A DNA stretch of 64,000 bases, from NCBI RefSeq assembly GCF_024600715.1, contig NZ_CP102332.1:6262001-6326000 (forward strand), in the 5' to 3' direction. The position numbers and the translations under genes are program-made. Origin of the DNA: Streptomyces changanensis (GTDB taxonomy: Bacteria; Actinomycetota; Actinomycetes; Streptomycetales; Streptomycetaceae). Below the pieces are notes generated by a model. It had not been told where the DNA came from. It did not search any database and saw only the letters and a program-made list of their open reading frames with translations. Position 1 is the first letter of the stretch; the number at the start of each line of letters is the position of its first letter. Below, piece by piece: positions 16,077-24,297 of the stretch.

Positions 16077-17534
16077 TCAGGGGCGCGCGGCGGGCGCCGC
16101 GCCGGACGCCGGGTCGGCCTGCGAACCGCCCTCGGGGCCGGCCTTGGGACCGGCCTCGGAATCGGGTGCGGAGGTGGATCGGCCTCCCCGTACGGAGATG
16201 AGGGGGACGGCGGCGCAGGCGGCGACGGCGGCCAGGACGAGCCCGGCGCGGACGCCGCCGTCGGCGCCGGCCAGGCCCCAGGCCGCGGTGGCCAGGGCCG
16301 GGCCCACGGTGAAGCCCGCGCTGCGCGACAGCTGCATGGTCGACGCGATGGTGGCGGTCCGCTCCCGGGGGGCGGAGCTCATGACGAGCGCCTGCGTCGG
16401 GCCGCCGTTGAGCCCCATGCCGACGCCCGCCAGCGCCAGCCGCCACGCCATGTCCGGCAGGGTCCAGCCGTCGCCCAGGGGAACGAGGAGGAGCAGCCCG
16501 GCGGCGGTGAGGCAGGCGCCGACGACCGCCACGGGCCGGGCGCCGTAGCGGTCGGCGAGGCGTCCGCCGACGGGCCCGGCCACGCCCATGCCGAGCGGGA
16601 ACGCCAGCAGGGCCAGTCCCGTCGCGGTGGCGCTGAAGCCGCTGTCCCGTTGGAGGTGCAGGGCGGTGACGTAGTGCATGGCGGCGAAGGCCGCCGCGAG
16701 CGCCAGGACGGCGCCGTGCGCCGGGTAGGAGCGGGACGCGCTGATCGCGGCGGTCACGGGGCGGCCGCTCGGGCCACGTGCCCACCACCACAGCGGCGGC
16801 AACGCGGCGAGGGCGAGCAGCAGCCACGCTCGGTCGTCGTAGGCGAGGGTCAGCGACAGCAGGAGGAACGTCACGCCGGAGGCGACCAGTACCGTGTCGG
16901 CGAGCGCCCTGCGGTCGAGCGCGCGCAGCCGCCCGTCCTTCGGCATGGCCCGCCACGCCACGAAGAGCGCGAGCAGACAGAACGGGATCTTGACCAGGAA
17001 CACGGCCCGCCAGCCCAGGTGGTCCAGGAGCAGTCCGCCCACCGCCGGGCCGGTCACCGCGCCGAGCGGGCCGAGGGTCGCCGGGACGCTCATGGCCCGA
17101 CCGCGCGCCTCGGGCCGTACGGAGCGGATCGCCAGGACCGGCATGAGCACGAACAGCACGGCGCCGAACGCCCCCTGGGCGATGCGCGCCGCGATCAGCC
17201 AGGACGCCCAGGGGGCGAGGGCGGCCAGCGCGCTGCAGAGGGCGAAGCCACCGGCCGACACGAGCAGCGCGGACCGCGTGCCCACGCCGTCGAGCCACCG
17301 CCCGACGGGCAGCAGCAGCGCCACCACCGGTAGTTGGTAACCGAGGACGGCCCACTGCGCCGTCGCGGCCGACACGTCCAGGCTCTCGGATATCGCCGCC
17401 AGGGCGATGTTGACGATGTTCATGTCGAGCATCGCCACGAACGACAGCATGCCCGCCACGGCCACCAGGAGCCAGCGATCGCCGGGTTCCGGTATGTGAC
17501 CGGGCGCTTCCGAACCCGCACGGTGCTCTGACAC
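16077..17534 (-). CDS. MFS transporter, DHA2-like drug exporter
   Basis: This 485-residue membrane protein has about 14 hydrophobic helices. TM1 carries the DHA2-type motif AMLDMNIVNIALAAI, followed by TAQWAVLGYQL and GRWLDGVGTRSAL (motif A position). The motif C-like helix reads LGPLGAVTGPAVGGLLLD. It probably exports small hydrophobic compounds by proton antiport. GTG 17534 follows a GGGAGGG ribosome site. It may form a unit with asnB downstream. No regulator is adjacent, which is unusual for a drug exporter in Streptomyces. Confidence 0.85.
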   Translation of the reverse strand: MSEHRAGSEAPGHIPEPGDRWLLVAVAGMLSFVAMLDMNIVNIALAAISESLDVSAATAQWAVLGYQLPVVALLLPVGRWLDGVGTRSALLVSAGGFALCSALAALAPWASWLIAARIAQGAFGAVLFVLMPVLAIRSVRPEARGRAMSVPATLGPLGAVTGPAVGGLLLDHLGWRAVFLVKIPFCLLALFVAWRAMPKDGRLRALDRRALADTVLVASGVTFLLLSLTLAYDDRAWLLLALAALPPLWWWARGPSGRPVTAAISASRSYPAHGAVLALAAAFAAMHYVTALHLQRDSGFSATATGLALLAFPLGMGVAGPVGGRLADRYGARPVAVVGACLTAAGLLLLVPLGDGWTLPDMAWRLALAGVGMGLNGGPTQALVMSSAPRERTATIASTMQLSRSAGFTVGPALATAAWGLAGADGGVRAGLVLAAVAACAAVPLISVRGGRSTSAPDSEAGPKAGPEGGSQADPASGAAPAARP

Positions 17535-17706
17535 CCTCGGCCCTCCCCCATCTGTCGGGGCCGCCGGACGACGGCCCCATCTCAGGAGTCGGGGGAGAAC
17601 CGGAGGGAGTTCCCGACGCTCCGCGGAAATTCCCTGACGTCCGAAAACCGTGGGTCGGGCGGCTCAACTCGAAGGCGAGCCGGGTTGGTTGCCTTCGGTA
17701 CGGGGG

Positions 17707-17901
17707 TCAGCAGCGGCGCAGGCCGTGCGCGGACGGGTCGGCGTCGAGTGAGGGCGGCGTGTGCACCGCCGAGGCGGGAACGAAACCGGAGGCTCCGCGG
17801 TCGTCACCGGTGGTCCCGTACCAGGTGTGGTCGCCGCCCGCGTGCAGGGAGCCCCGCGTCCAGCAGTCGAACCAGCTGGAGGTGGTGCGCAGCGTGTCCA
17901 C
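17707..17901 (-). pseudogene. remnant of a small secreted (SH3-like) protein
   Basis: The last 64 codons before the stop at 17707 include VDTLRTTSSWFDCW, TRGSLHAGGDHTWYGTTGDD and GFVPASAVHT. As I recall, this matches the C-terminal domain of a common family of small secreted Streptomyces proteins (pattern W-x-C-W...R...HAGG..WY...GD...G.VPA). Upstream the frame becomes Arg-rich and low complexity. There is no signal peptide, no ribosome site and no credible start. I therefore call it 5'-truncated. A short leaderless product from GTG 17901 is possible but less likely. Confidence 0.45.
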
Positions 17902-18217
17902 CTGCCGGCTGTCCGCCCGGTCCGGGTGGCCGCGGTCCGGTGCCGAGGACGCGACGGGGCCGCGGCCGGTTCCATGGCAGGATGATCGCCGCCGCCCGGC
18001 CCGCACCCACGCGGGAACGCGCCACCGGCCGCACCACCGGCCCGCACGCCGGCCTGCACGCCGGTCTGCACCGCCCCGCACCGCCGGGTATCGCCGGCGT
18101 CCGTCGACGCGGGCGGTGGCACGCGTGGACGGTGGCACCCGAGCAGTGGCGCGCCGGACGGTGGCACGCATGGTGAACGGACGCGGGCGCCGGCTCGGGG
18201 AAAGGACGCGCGGGGAC

Positions 18218-19039
18218 ATGGACGACGGCGGCGACGCGTACCGGAAGGCCGGCTACGACCTGAGCCACGGCATGTGGCTGGAGAAGGACGGGGACGTCGC
18301 GGGCGCCCGGGCCGCCTACCAGCGGGCCGTCGACTCCGGGTGTCCCGGGCCCGCGGCGATGGCCGCGACCAACCTCGGTGCCCTGCTGGCCACCCACGGC
18401 GACCCCGACGGCGCGGTCACCGCCTACCGCGCCGCCGTCGACTCCGGCCATCCGGACGCCGGCCCGCTGGCCGCCACCAACCTCGGCTCCCTCCTGCACC
18501 GGCTCGGGGACACCGACGGCGCACGGGCCGCCTACCGCGCGGCCCTCGACTCCGGCCACCCCGACGCCGCTCCCCGGGCCGCCGCCCTGCTGGGCAACCT
18601 GCTGGCCGACCTGGGCGACGTGGGCGGCGCCCGTGAGGCGCTGCGCGCGGCGATGGACTCCGGCCACCCCGAGGAGGCTCCGGGCGCCGCCTTCACGCTC
18701 GGCTACGTCCTCAAGCGGCAGGGGCACCCGGAGGAGGCACGGGCGGCGTACCAGTGGGCGATCGACTCCGGCCACCCCGAGGTGCGCTCCATGTCCGCCG
18801 CGAACCTCGGCTTCCTGCTGAAGGAGCAGGGCGACGTCGAGGGCGCCCGGGCCGCCTACCAGCGGGCCGTCGACTTCGGCCACCGGGACTTCGCCCCGCG
18901 TGCCGCCCTCGACCTCGGTCTCCTGCTGACCGCGCACGGCGACGTCGAGGGGGCCCGGGCGGCGCTCGGTACGGCCGTCGACTCCGGGCACCCGTACGCC
19001 GCCGGGCAGGCGCGCCGGCTCCTCGCGGACCTCGGCTGA
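18218..19039 (+). CDS. tetratricopeptide-repeat protein with regular 36-residue repeats
   Basis: The 273-residue protein is almost entirely seven tandem 36-residue units. Their consensus is G-D-x-x-G-A-R-A-A-Y-x-x-A-V-D-S-G-H-P, followed by AAxNLGxLLxxxGD. This is a TPR/Sel1-like alpha-solenoid for protein binding, with no signal peptide and no second domain. The GHP/GCP turn in each unit is distinctive. ATG 18218 is used: GGAAAGGA lies upstream and the repeat array begins soon after. An in-frame ATG at 18172 would add a basic leader. The role is unknown. It stands alone between a pseudogene and a convergent small gene. Confidence 0.8.
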   Translation: MDDGGDAYRKAGYDLSHGMWLEKDGDVAGARAAYQRAVDSGCPGPAAMAATNLGALLATHGDPDGAVTAYRAAVDSGHPDAGPLAATNLGSLLHRLGDTDGARAAYRAALDSGHPDAAPRAAALLGNLLADLGDVGGAREALRAAMDSGHPEEAPGAAFTLGYVLKRQGHPEEARAAYQWAIDSGHPEVRSMSAANLGFLLKEQGDVEGARAAYQRAVDFGHRDFAPRAALDLGLLLTAHGDVEGARAALGTAVDSGHPYAAGQARRLLADLG

Positions 19040-19112
19040 CGGGCCGCCGTCCGGCCGCCTGACGGACCGCCAAGCAGTCGGCCGCCCGAGGCCCGTGACC
19101 GACGCCGGTCCG

Positions 19113-19343
19113 TCAGGCGCTCCCGCCACCCGGCGGGGTGAGGGTGGTGAGGTCCTCCGCCGTGCCCACGGCTGCGGACACCGGCTCGGTGAGGCGGTCG
19201 GCGGTGGTGGTGCGTGCCGACAGTCCCAGCCCGTCGGGCGAGTCCGGCTGGACCGGGACCACCGGTCCGAGCATGAGCCCGCCGCCCATGGCCAGGACGG
19301 CCGCGACCCGCCGTCCACCGACCCGCATACTGCTGCCTGTCAC
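19113..19343 (-). CDS. small exported protein of unknown function
   Basis: The product is 76 residues. GTG 19343 is chosen because an excellent GGAGAGGAG lies eight bases upstream; an internal ATG at 19328 lacks one. The N-terminus MTGSSMRVGGRR leads into a hydrophobic stretch (VAAVLAMGGGLMLGPVVP), a signal peptide or anchor. A polar tail rich in Thr, Asp and Pro ends PPGGGSA. No Cys, domain or family was recognised. It is convergent with the TPR gene. Confidence 0.6.
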   Translation of the reverse strand: MTGSSMRVGGRRVAAVLAMGGGLMLGPVVPVQPDSPDGLGLSARTTTADRLTEPVSAAVGTAEDLTTLTPPGGGSA

Positions 19344-19934
19344 CTGGGGAACTCCTCTCCGGACGCCGCCCGCACGGCGGCTGGTCAGTCGGTGAGGCTC
19401 CCACCCGCGGCCCGCCGGCGTCCGCGTTTTCGCACCACCGTCGCCCGGATGGATGTACGGACACCGGTACGTGCCCTGCCGCGCGCTCCTCGCACGCGCC
19501 AGTGTCGCCCCGGCGCACGCGCCGGGGCGCGGTCCGCGCGCCCCGGGCTGCTCGAACGGGTCCGCGGCACCCGCCCGGTACTCGGCGCCCCGGAGCGGTG
19601 GGTGTCGGGGGCGGCGCCGTCCTCCCGCCGACACGGGTGCCGCAAGAACCCCCCGACGACACGGGGTGCCGCACGGACCGTCGGCACCGGCCGCCGTACG
19701 CGCCCCACGGCACACCCCGCCGTACAGGCCCGCACGGGTGCCGTACAGGCCGCCCGCCCGGGCCCGTCCGGGGCCGCGCCCGCACGAGGCGCCATGCACG
19801 GTGCGCGGTGCCCGGCCGTGCGCGGACGGGGTGCCGTCCGGGTGGCGGTTCGGGTGGCGGTTCGGTGATCCACCGGGCCGCCGCGTCCGGCGCGCACCCG
19901 CTCCGGCGAGCCGGAAGACCCGGTTGTCCGGGTG
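19344..19934. other. gene-free stretch with loose cgggtgccg repeats
   Basis: About 590 bases contain no supportable gene. All long open frames translate to Arg/Pro/Ala/Gly low complexity. The sequence c-gggtgccg-(c/t)a-c recurs irregularly at about 19628, 19661, 19735 and 19828, suggesting decayed tandem repeats. Confidence 0.5.
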
Positions 19935-20747
19935 TCAGGGGGCGGTGGGTGGTTCGGAGGCGTACGCGCGGTGGAGCAGGTCCACGAAGGACGGGGCCGC
20001 CGGCAGTTCCGCGGCGCCGATCCGGTGGACCGGGACGCCCGGCGTCCACGAGTTCATGACGACGGCCCCGGCCAGCGCGGGCAGGTCGGCGGCGGTGACC
20101 TCCTGCCGGCGCTGCGGGACGCCGAGCCGGCGCAGGGCGCGCCGCAGCACGCCCATCGTCGTGCCGTGGAGCATGTCGGCCACCGGCCACACCACCGACG
20201 TGCCGTCCCAGAACGCCAGGTTCCAGATCGTCGCCTCGCTGAGCCGGCCCCGCCGGTCGAGGAACACGGCGTCGTCGAAGCCCTGTGCGGCGGCCCGACG
20301 GAGCAGGTGCGTCTTGGCCGGTTCGCCCACGTGCTTGACCGTCGGCAGGAAGCGCTCGTGCGTCACCGGCTCCAGCGACAGCGGGCCGGCGGGTCCGTGC
20401 GCCGGCGGCCCGGTACGGACCAGCAGCGCGGGTGTCTCGTCCGGGTCGGCCACGGTGAACTCGCCCGCCGGGGAGTGGACCGTGGCGGTCAGCGAGACGT
20501 CCGCGGGCCCCGCCTCCAGGGCGGTCCGCAGGTGGGACCGGACCGTCGCGTCGGGCAGCGCCCGGCCGAACAGCTCAAGGGAAGCCGACCGCAGCCGTTC
20601 CAGATGGAGGTCGAGGCCGCGGATCCGACCGCCGCGCACTTGGGCGGCGGTGAAGTGGGCGTACCCGGCGAAGGCGAGCGGCGCCAGCTCCGCTGCGGTC
20701 GAGGCCCGGCCGTCGCGGTGCACGGCGAACGAGGTCGTGGACGTCAT
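19935..20747 (-). CDS. class IV PLP-dependent aminotransferase
   Basis: The 270-residue protein has the fold-type IV pattern seen in branched-chain aminotransferases and 4-amino-4-deoxychorismate lyase. LDLHLERLRSAS is near the N-terminus. A Lys-containing segment, TVKHVGEPAKTHLLRRAA, is the likely PLP-lysine region. GFDDAVFLDRRGRLSEATIWN and GTTMGVLRR complete the pattern. The substrate is not predictable. It is divergently transcribed from a MerR regulator, and a MerR-type operator sits inside its promoter spacer. It is therefore probably an inducible, single-gene transcription unit. Confidence 0.85.
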   Translation of the reverse strand: MTSTTSFAVHRDGRASTAAELAPLAFAGYAHFTAAQVRGGRIRGLDLHLERLRSASLELFGRALPDATVRSHLRTALEAGPADVSLTATVHSPAGEFTVADPDETPALLVRTGPPAHGPAGPLSLEPVTHERFLPTVKHVGEPAKTHLLRRAAAQGFDDAVFLDRRGRLSEATIWNLAFWDGTSVVWPVADMLHGTTMGVLRRALRRLGVPQRRQEVTAADLPALAGAVVMNSWTPGVPVHRIGAAELPAAPSFVDLLHRAYASEPPTAP

Positions 20748-20853
20748 GGATCACTCCTGGTGCGTGAGGGGTGTGAGGTGGGGGAGAGGGGCCGGTGGCG
20801 GTGGAGGTGGCGCGGGCGCGGGACCGGCGGTGGAATTCCCGCGCCCCGAACCG

Positions 20854-20885
20854 ACGTTAGGGCTTCACACTGGTGCGAAGGTCAA
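20854..20885 (-). promoter_or_regulatory. MerR-type operator/promoter of the aminotransferase gene
   Basis: Read on the minus strand, TTGACC (20880-20885) and TAACGT (20854-20859) form -35 and -10 elements with an over-long 20-base spacer. The spacer and edge contain the near-perfect inverted repeat CTTCGCAC-CA-GTGTGAAG (20863-20880, one mismatch). A dyad within a 19-20 base spacer is the hallmark of MerR-activated promoters, where the bound regulator untwists the DNA. Confidence 0.75.
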
Positions 20886-20905
20886 GGCGGGGAAGGCAGG
20901 GGGCC

Positions 20906-21256
20906 ATGCTGATCGGGGAGTTGTCCCGGCGTACCGGCGTCGCCACGCGGCTGCTGCGCTACTACGAGGCGCAGGGGCTGCTCACCTCGGTCCGGCGCGG
21001 CAACGGGTACCGCGACTACGACGAGGGCGCCGTGCCCACCGTCCGGCAGGTGCGCGCGCTGCTCGCCGCCGGGCTCTCCACGGACGTGATCCGCACGGTC
21101 CTGCCCTGCGCCCGGGGTGAGGGGCCGGGCCTGGGCTTCGACTGGTGCGCCGAGATCCGGGACGTCCTGCACGGCGAGCTGGCGGCCGCGGACGCACGCA
21201 TCGACGCCCTCCGCCGCAGCCGCGGCACACTCGCCCGCTACCTGGAGCACCCCTGA
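20906..21256 (+). CDS. MerR family transcriptional regulator
   Basis: The 116-residue protein has the N-terminal winged helix MLIGELSRRTGVATRLLRYY with EAQGLL and RGNGYRDYDE. A short dimerisation helix follows (ELAAADARIDALRRS), and no large effector domain. A small central Cys (LPCARGEG) and another in FDWCAEIRD are present, but no clear metal site. By position it controls the divergent class IV aminotransferase, and perhaps itself, through the operator at 20854-20885. Confidence 0.9.
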   Translation: MLIGELSRRTGVATRLLRYYEAQGLLTSVRRGNGYRDYDEGAVPTVRQVRALLAAGLSTDVIRTVLPCARGEGPGLGFDWCAEIRDVLHGELAAADARIDALRRSRGTLARYLEHP

Positions 21257-21320
21257 CGCACCGGCGCGGCGTAGCCTGGAGGAGGACTCGGGGACCGACC
21301 CTCTCCCGGGGAGGCGCACC

Positions 21321-21692
21321 ATGACAGCCATCGTCTGCAGGAACTTCGACGCCGCCGACGAGACCCGTCCCTTCGAGGACGGCAAGGGCAGGCTGGACCT
21401 GATCACGACGGGGCAGGGTCCCGTCGGGCGTGCCGTCTTCGAACCCGGCTGGCGGTGGACCGAGCACGTCAGGCCGCTCGCCGGTACCGACAGCTGCCAG
21501 GCGGCGCACACCGGCTACGTGGTCAGCGGCCGGATGCGGATCGTCATGGACGGCGGCGGTGAGAGCGCCGAGGTGGGGCCCGGCGACTTCTTCACCGTCG
21601 AGCCCGGCCACGACGCCTGGGTGCTGGGGGACGAGCCCTGCGTCGCCCTGGACTGGACGGGCTTCGGCGACTACGCCCGGTCCGCCGGCTGA
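21321..21692 (+). CDS. small cupin-domain protein
   Basis: The 123-residue single-domain cupin starts at ATG 21321 after GGGAGG. Cupin motif 1 is partly present (GWRWTEHVRP, then AAHTGYVVSGRMRIVMDGG). Motif 2 reads GPGDFFTVEPGHDAWVLGDE. His residues in HTGYVVSG and GHDAW could hold a metal. A binding protein or simple dioxygenase/isomerase is possible; the substrate is unknown. It lies 64 bases after merR on the same strand, so co-transcription is likely. Confidence 0.85.
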   Translation: MTAIVCRNFDAADETRPFEDGKGRLDLITTGQGPVGRAVFEPGWRWTEHVRPLAGTDSCQAAHTGYVVSGRMRIVMDGGGESAEVGPGDFFTVEPGHDAWVLGDEPCVALDWTGFGDYARSAG

Positions 21693-21712
21693 TCCCGCCC
21701 GCCGGCGCGCGG

Positions 21713-21784
21713 CCCGCTGACACCTGCCGTAGGCATCCGACCCGCTGACACCTGCCGTAGGCATCCGACCCGCTGACACCTGCC
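21713..21784. repeat. 28-bp direct repeats, 2.6 copies
   Basis: A 28-base unit starting cccgctgacacctgccg is repeated exactly at 21713-21740 and 21741-21768, then partially (16 bases) to 21784, with a decayed further copy. It lies immediately after the cupin gene. There are no unique spacers between copies, so this is not a CRISPR. The following 200 bases to the riboswitch promoter are low-complexity cgcc-rich sequence. Confidence 0.8.
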
Positions 21785-22003
21785 TGCCGGTGTCCGGCTC
21801 GCTGAGCCCCCGCCCGCCAACGCCCGCCGCGCCCGGATCGCCGATCCCGCCCACGCCCGCCCGCCGGCGCCCGCGGGGGCCCGCCCGCCCCCGCCGACGC
21901 CGGCCGCCGGCGCCCGCCTCCCACCGGGTCCCGCCGACGCACGCCGACGCACGCCGACCGACGCCCGTCGACACCCCGCCCGGCCGCGGGCCCGCCCGGC
22001 CGG

Positions 22004-22031
22004 TTGCGGCCTGCGACCACCGTGTTACCTT
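22004..22031 (+). promoter_or_regulatory. promoter of the corrinoid transporter operon
   Basis: TTGCGG (22004-22009) and TACCTT (22026-22031), 16 bases apart, fit a Streptomyces housekeeping promoter. They lie just ahead of the cobalamin riboswitch, which would then be transcribed in the leader. Confidence 0.5.
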
Positions 22032-22044
22032 GCCGTGGCCAGTC

Positions 22045-22210
22045 GAACTCAGTACCCGCGGTACCTGGGTCAGGGAATCCGGTGCGAATCCGGAACTGAC
22101 GCGCAGCGGTGAGGGTGACGGGCGCGGCAGCACGAGCCACTGGGCACTGACCGGCCCGGGAAGGCGCCGCGTCCGGTCGATCCCGAGTCCGAAGACCTGC
22201 TGGCGCCCGT
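22045..22210 (+). promoter_or_regulatory. cobalamin riboswitch
   Basis: The leader contains the conserved core pieces of the B12 aptamer in order. These are GGGAATCCGGTGCGAATCCG with AACTGACGCGCAGCGGTGA, the B12 box GCCACTGGG (22136-22144), GGGAAGGCGCC, and CCGAGTCCGAAGACCTGC. The aptamer ends about 45 bases before the GTG start of the solute-binding gene. This allows control by sequestering the ribosome site when adenosylcobalamin or another corrinoid is bound. Confidence 0.95.
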
Positions 22211-22252
22211 TACGGACGGCCCCGCGCATGGGCCACGAACCGAGGACGCCCC

Positions 22253-23287
22253 GTGCCCCTGCCGCCACGCCAGCACCGCCTGCCCGCCGCCCTGCTCTGC
22301 GGCGCCCTGTTGCTCACCGGATGCGCCGGTGGTGCCTCCGGCCCGTCCGCGTCCGCCTCCGGCGCGGCCCGCACCCTCGACAACTGCGGGCGCGAGGTGG
22401 AGGTCCGCGGCGACGGTCCCCGCCGGGCCGTGTCCCTGAACCAGGGCACCACGGAGACGCTGCTCTCCCTCGGCCTCGCCGACCGCATGGCCGGCACCGC
22501 CACCTGGACCGACCCGGTGATGAAGGGGCTGGAGAAGGAGAACGCCCGCGTCCGGCGGCTGGCGGAGAACAACCCCTCGTTCGAGCGGGTCCTCGACACC
22601 GAACCGGACTTCGTCGCCGCCTCCTTCGCCTCCACCCTCGGCAATGGTGGCGTCGCCACCCGCGACCAGTTCGAGAAGCTGGGCGTGCCGACGTACCTCT
22701 CCCCGTCGGACTGCGCGGGCAAGGACAACACCGGCGGCGGTGACGGCGTGCGCACCGCTCCGCTCACCATGGAGACGATCCACCGGGAGGTGCGCGACCT
22801 CGCCCGCGTCTTCGGCGTCGAGGAACGCGGCGAGGAGCTCGTCGAGCGGCTCGACGCCCGCACCGCCGCGGCGAAGAAGGGCCTCGACGCGTCGGACGTC
22901 ACCCTCATGTACTGGTTCGCCAACGCCGAGTCCCCGTACATGGCTGGCTGTTGCGGTGCGCCCGGCGTCATCACCCGCACGCTCGGCGCGAGGAACGTCC
23001 TCGACGACACCACGGAGGAGTGGCCGCAGGTCAGTTGGGAGACCGTGGCCGATCGCGACCCCGACGTGCTCGTCATCGGCGACCTCACCCGCCGGTCGCA
23101 GACCGCGGAGAGCGCCACCAAGAAGATCGCGTTCCTGGAGTCGAACCCGGTCACCAGGAACATGGACGCCGTCAGGCACAAGCGGTACGTGCTGCTCAGC
23201 GGCCAGGCCATGAACCCGACGATCCGCACCGTGGAGGGGATCGAGCAGGTCGCCGCCGCGATCCGCAGGTTCGGGCTGTCCCGGTGA
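22253..23287 (+). CDS. corrinoid (or related) ABC transporter solute-binding lipoprotein
   Basis: This 344-residue lipoprotein starts at GTG 22253. Its signal sequence ends in the lipobox LLTGC. The mature part has the FecB/BtuF (TroA-like) two-lobe pattern: ISLNQ-type strand AVSLNQGTTETLLSLGLADRM, EPDFVAASFAS, WPQVSWETVADRDPDVLVI, and a long linker helix. From memory, homologues are often labelled F420-0 transporters, but the B12 riboswitch in front argues for cobalamin or cobinamide uptake. Its stop overlaps the permease start by four bases. Confidence 0.85.
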   Translation: MPLPPRQHRLPAALLCGALLLTGCAGGASGPSASASGAARTLDNCGREVEVRGDGPRRAVSLNQGTTETLLSLGLADRMAGTATWTDPVMKGLEKENARVRRLAENNPSFERVLDTEPDFVAASFASTLGNGGVATRDQFEKLGVPTYLSPSDCAGKDNTGGGDGVRTAPLTMETIHREVRDLARVFGVEERGEELVERLDARTAAAKKGLDASDVTLMYWFANAESPYMAGCCGAPGVITRTLGARNVLDDTTEEWPQVSWETVADRDPDVLVIGDLTRRSQTAESATKKIAFLESNPVTRNMDAVRHKRYVLLSGQAMNPTIRTVEGIEQVAAAIRRFGLSR

Positions 23288-24297
23288 CCGCCGCCCTGCT
23301 GCGCTCGGCGGCGGGGTTCGCGGTGCTCGCCGTCTCCGTCGCCCTCACCATCACCGTCGGCCCCGCCGACCTCGGCGTCGCCGACGTGTGGTCCGTCGTC
23401 GCCTCGCACCTCGGCGGCGCCCCCTCCGGGCTGTCCCCGATCCGCGACGGCATCGTGTGGAACCTGCGGCTGCCCCGCACCCTGCTGGCCGCGGTGTGCG
23501 GGGCCGGGCTCGCCGTGTGCGGCGCCGTCATGCAGTCGCTGCTGCGCAACCCGCTCGCCGACCCCTTCGTCCTCGGCGTCTCCTCCGGCGCCTCCACCGG
23601 CGCCGTGCTCGTCGTGGTCCTCGGCGCGGGCGGCGGCGCGCTGTCGCTCTCCGCGGGTGCCTTCGCCGGCGCGGTCTGCTCCTTCGCCCTGATGTTGCTG
23701 CTGAGCCATGTCCTGGGCGGCACCACCGACCGGGTCGTCCTCTCCGGTGTCGCCGCGATGCAGCTCTTCTCCGCGCTGACCTCCTTCGTCGTCGTCACCT
23801 CCGCCGACGCCGAGACCACCCGCGGCGTGCTGTTCTGGCTGCTCGGCTCGCTCGGCGGCGCCGGCTGGGACGACGTGTGGCTGTGCGCGGCCGTCCTCGC
23901 CGTGTGCCTCGCCGTCTGTCTGGCCCACGGCAGGACCCTCGACGCGTTCGCCTTCGGGCAGGACGCCGCGGCGTCCCTCGGCGTGCACGTCGGCCGCACC
24001 CGCCTCGTCCTGCTGTGCGCCACCGCGCTCCTCACCGCCGCCCTGGTCAGCTCGGCCGGCGCCATCGGCTTCGTCGGCCTGGTGCTGCCCCACGCCGCCC
24101 GCGCCCTCGTCGGCCCCGGGCACGCCCGGCTGCTGCCCGCCACCGCCCTGGGCGGGGCCGTCTTCCTGGTGTGGATCGACACCCTCGCCCGCACCGTCCT
24201 CGAACCCCAGGAGGTGCCGGTGGGCGTCATGACGTCCCTGCTGGGCGTACCGGCCTTCGTCCTCGTGCTGTACCGGACCCGGAGGGCCGCCCGGTGA
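23284..24297 (+). CDS. FecCD/BtuC family ABC transporter permease
   Basis: The 337-residue permease has about ten hydrophobic helices. It carries the family motifs RLPRTLLAAVCGAGLAVCGAV, QSLLRNPLADPFVLGVSSGA and GAIGFVGLVLPHAARALVG (the cytoplasmic coupling-helix region). It forms the membrane channel for the solute delivered by the preceding lipoprotein. GTG 23284 overlaps the upstream stop (GTGA) and its own end overlaps the ATPase start in the same way. All three subunits are therefore translationally coupled under the riboswitch. Confidence 0.93.
   Translation: MTAALLRSAAGFAVLAVSVALTITVGPADLGVADVWSVVASHLGGAPSGLSPIRDGIVWNLRLPRTLLAAVCGAGLAVCGAVMQSLLRNPLADPFVLGVSSGASTGAVLVVVLGAGGGALSLSAGAFAGAVCSFALMLLLSHVLGGTTDRVVLSGVAAMQLFSALTSFVVVTSADAETTRGVLFWLLGSLGGAGWDDVWLCAAVLAVCLAVCLAHGRTLDAFAFGQDAAASLGVHVGRTRLVLLCATALLTAALVSSAGAIGFVGLVLPHAARALVGPGHARLLPATALGGAVFLVWIDTLARTVLEPQEVPVGVMTSLLGVPAFVLVLYRTRRAAR

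Noticed and set aside
19385..19897. Possible 170-residue minus-strand gene
   Set aside because: Translation is Arg/Ala/Pro low complexity, there is no ribosome site, and the region carries decayed repeats.
21713..21784. Direct repeats as a CRISPR array
   Set aside because: The copies abut without unique spacers, there are only 2.6 of them, and no cas genes are present.
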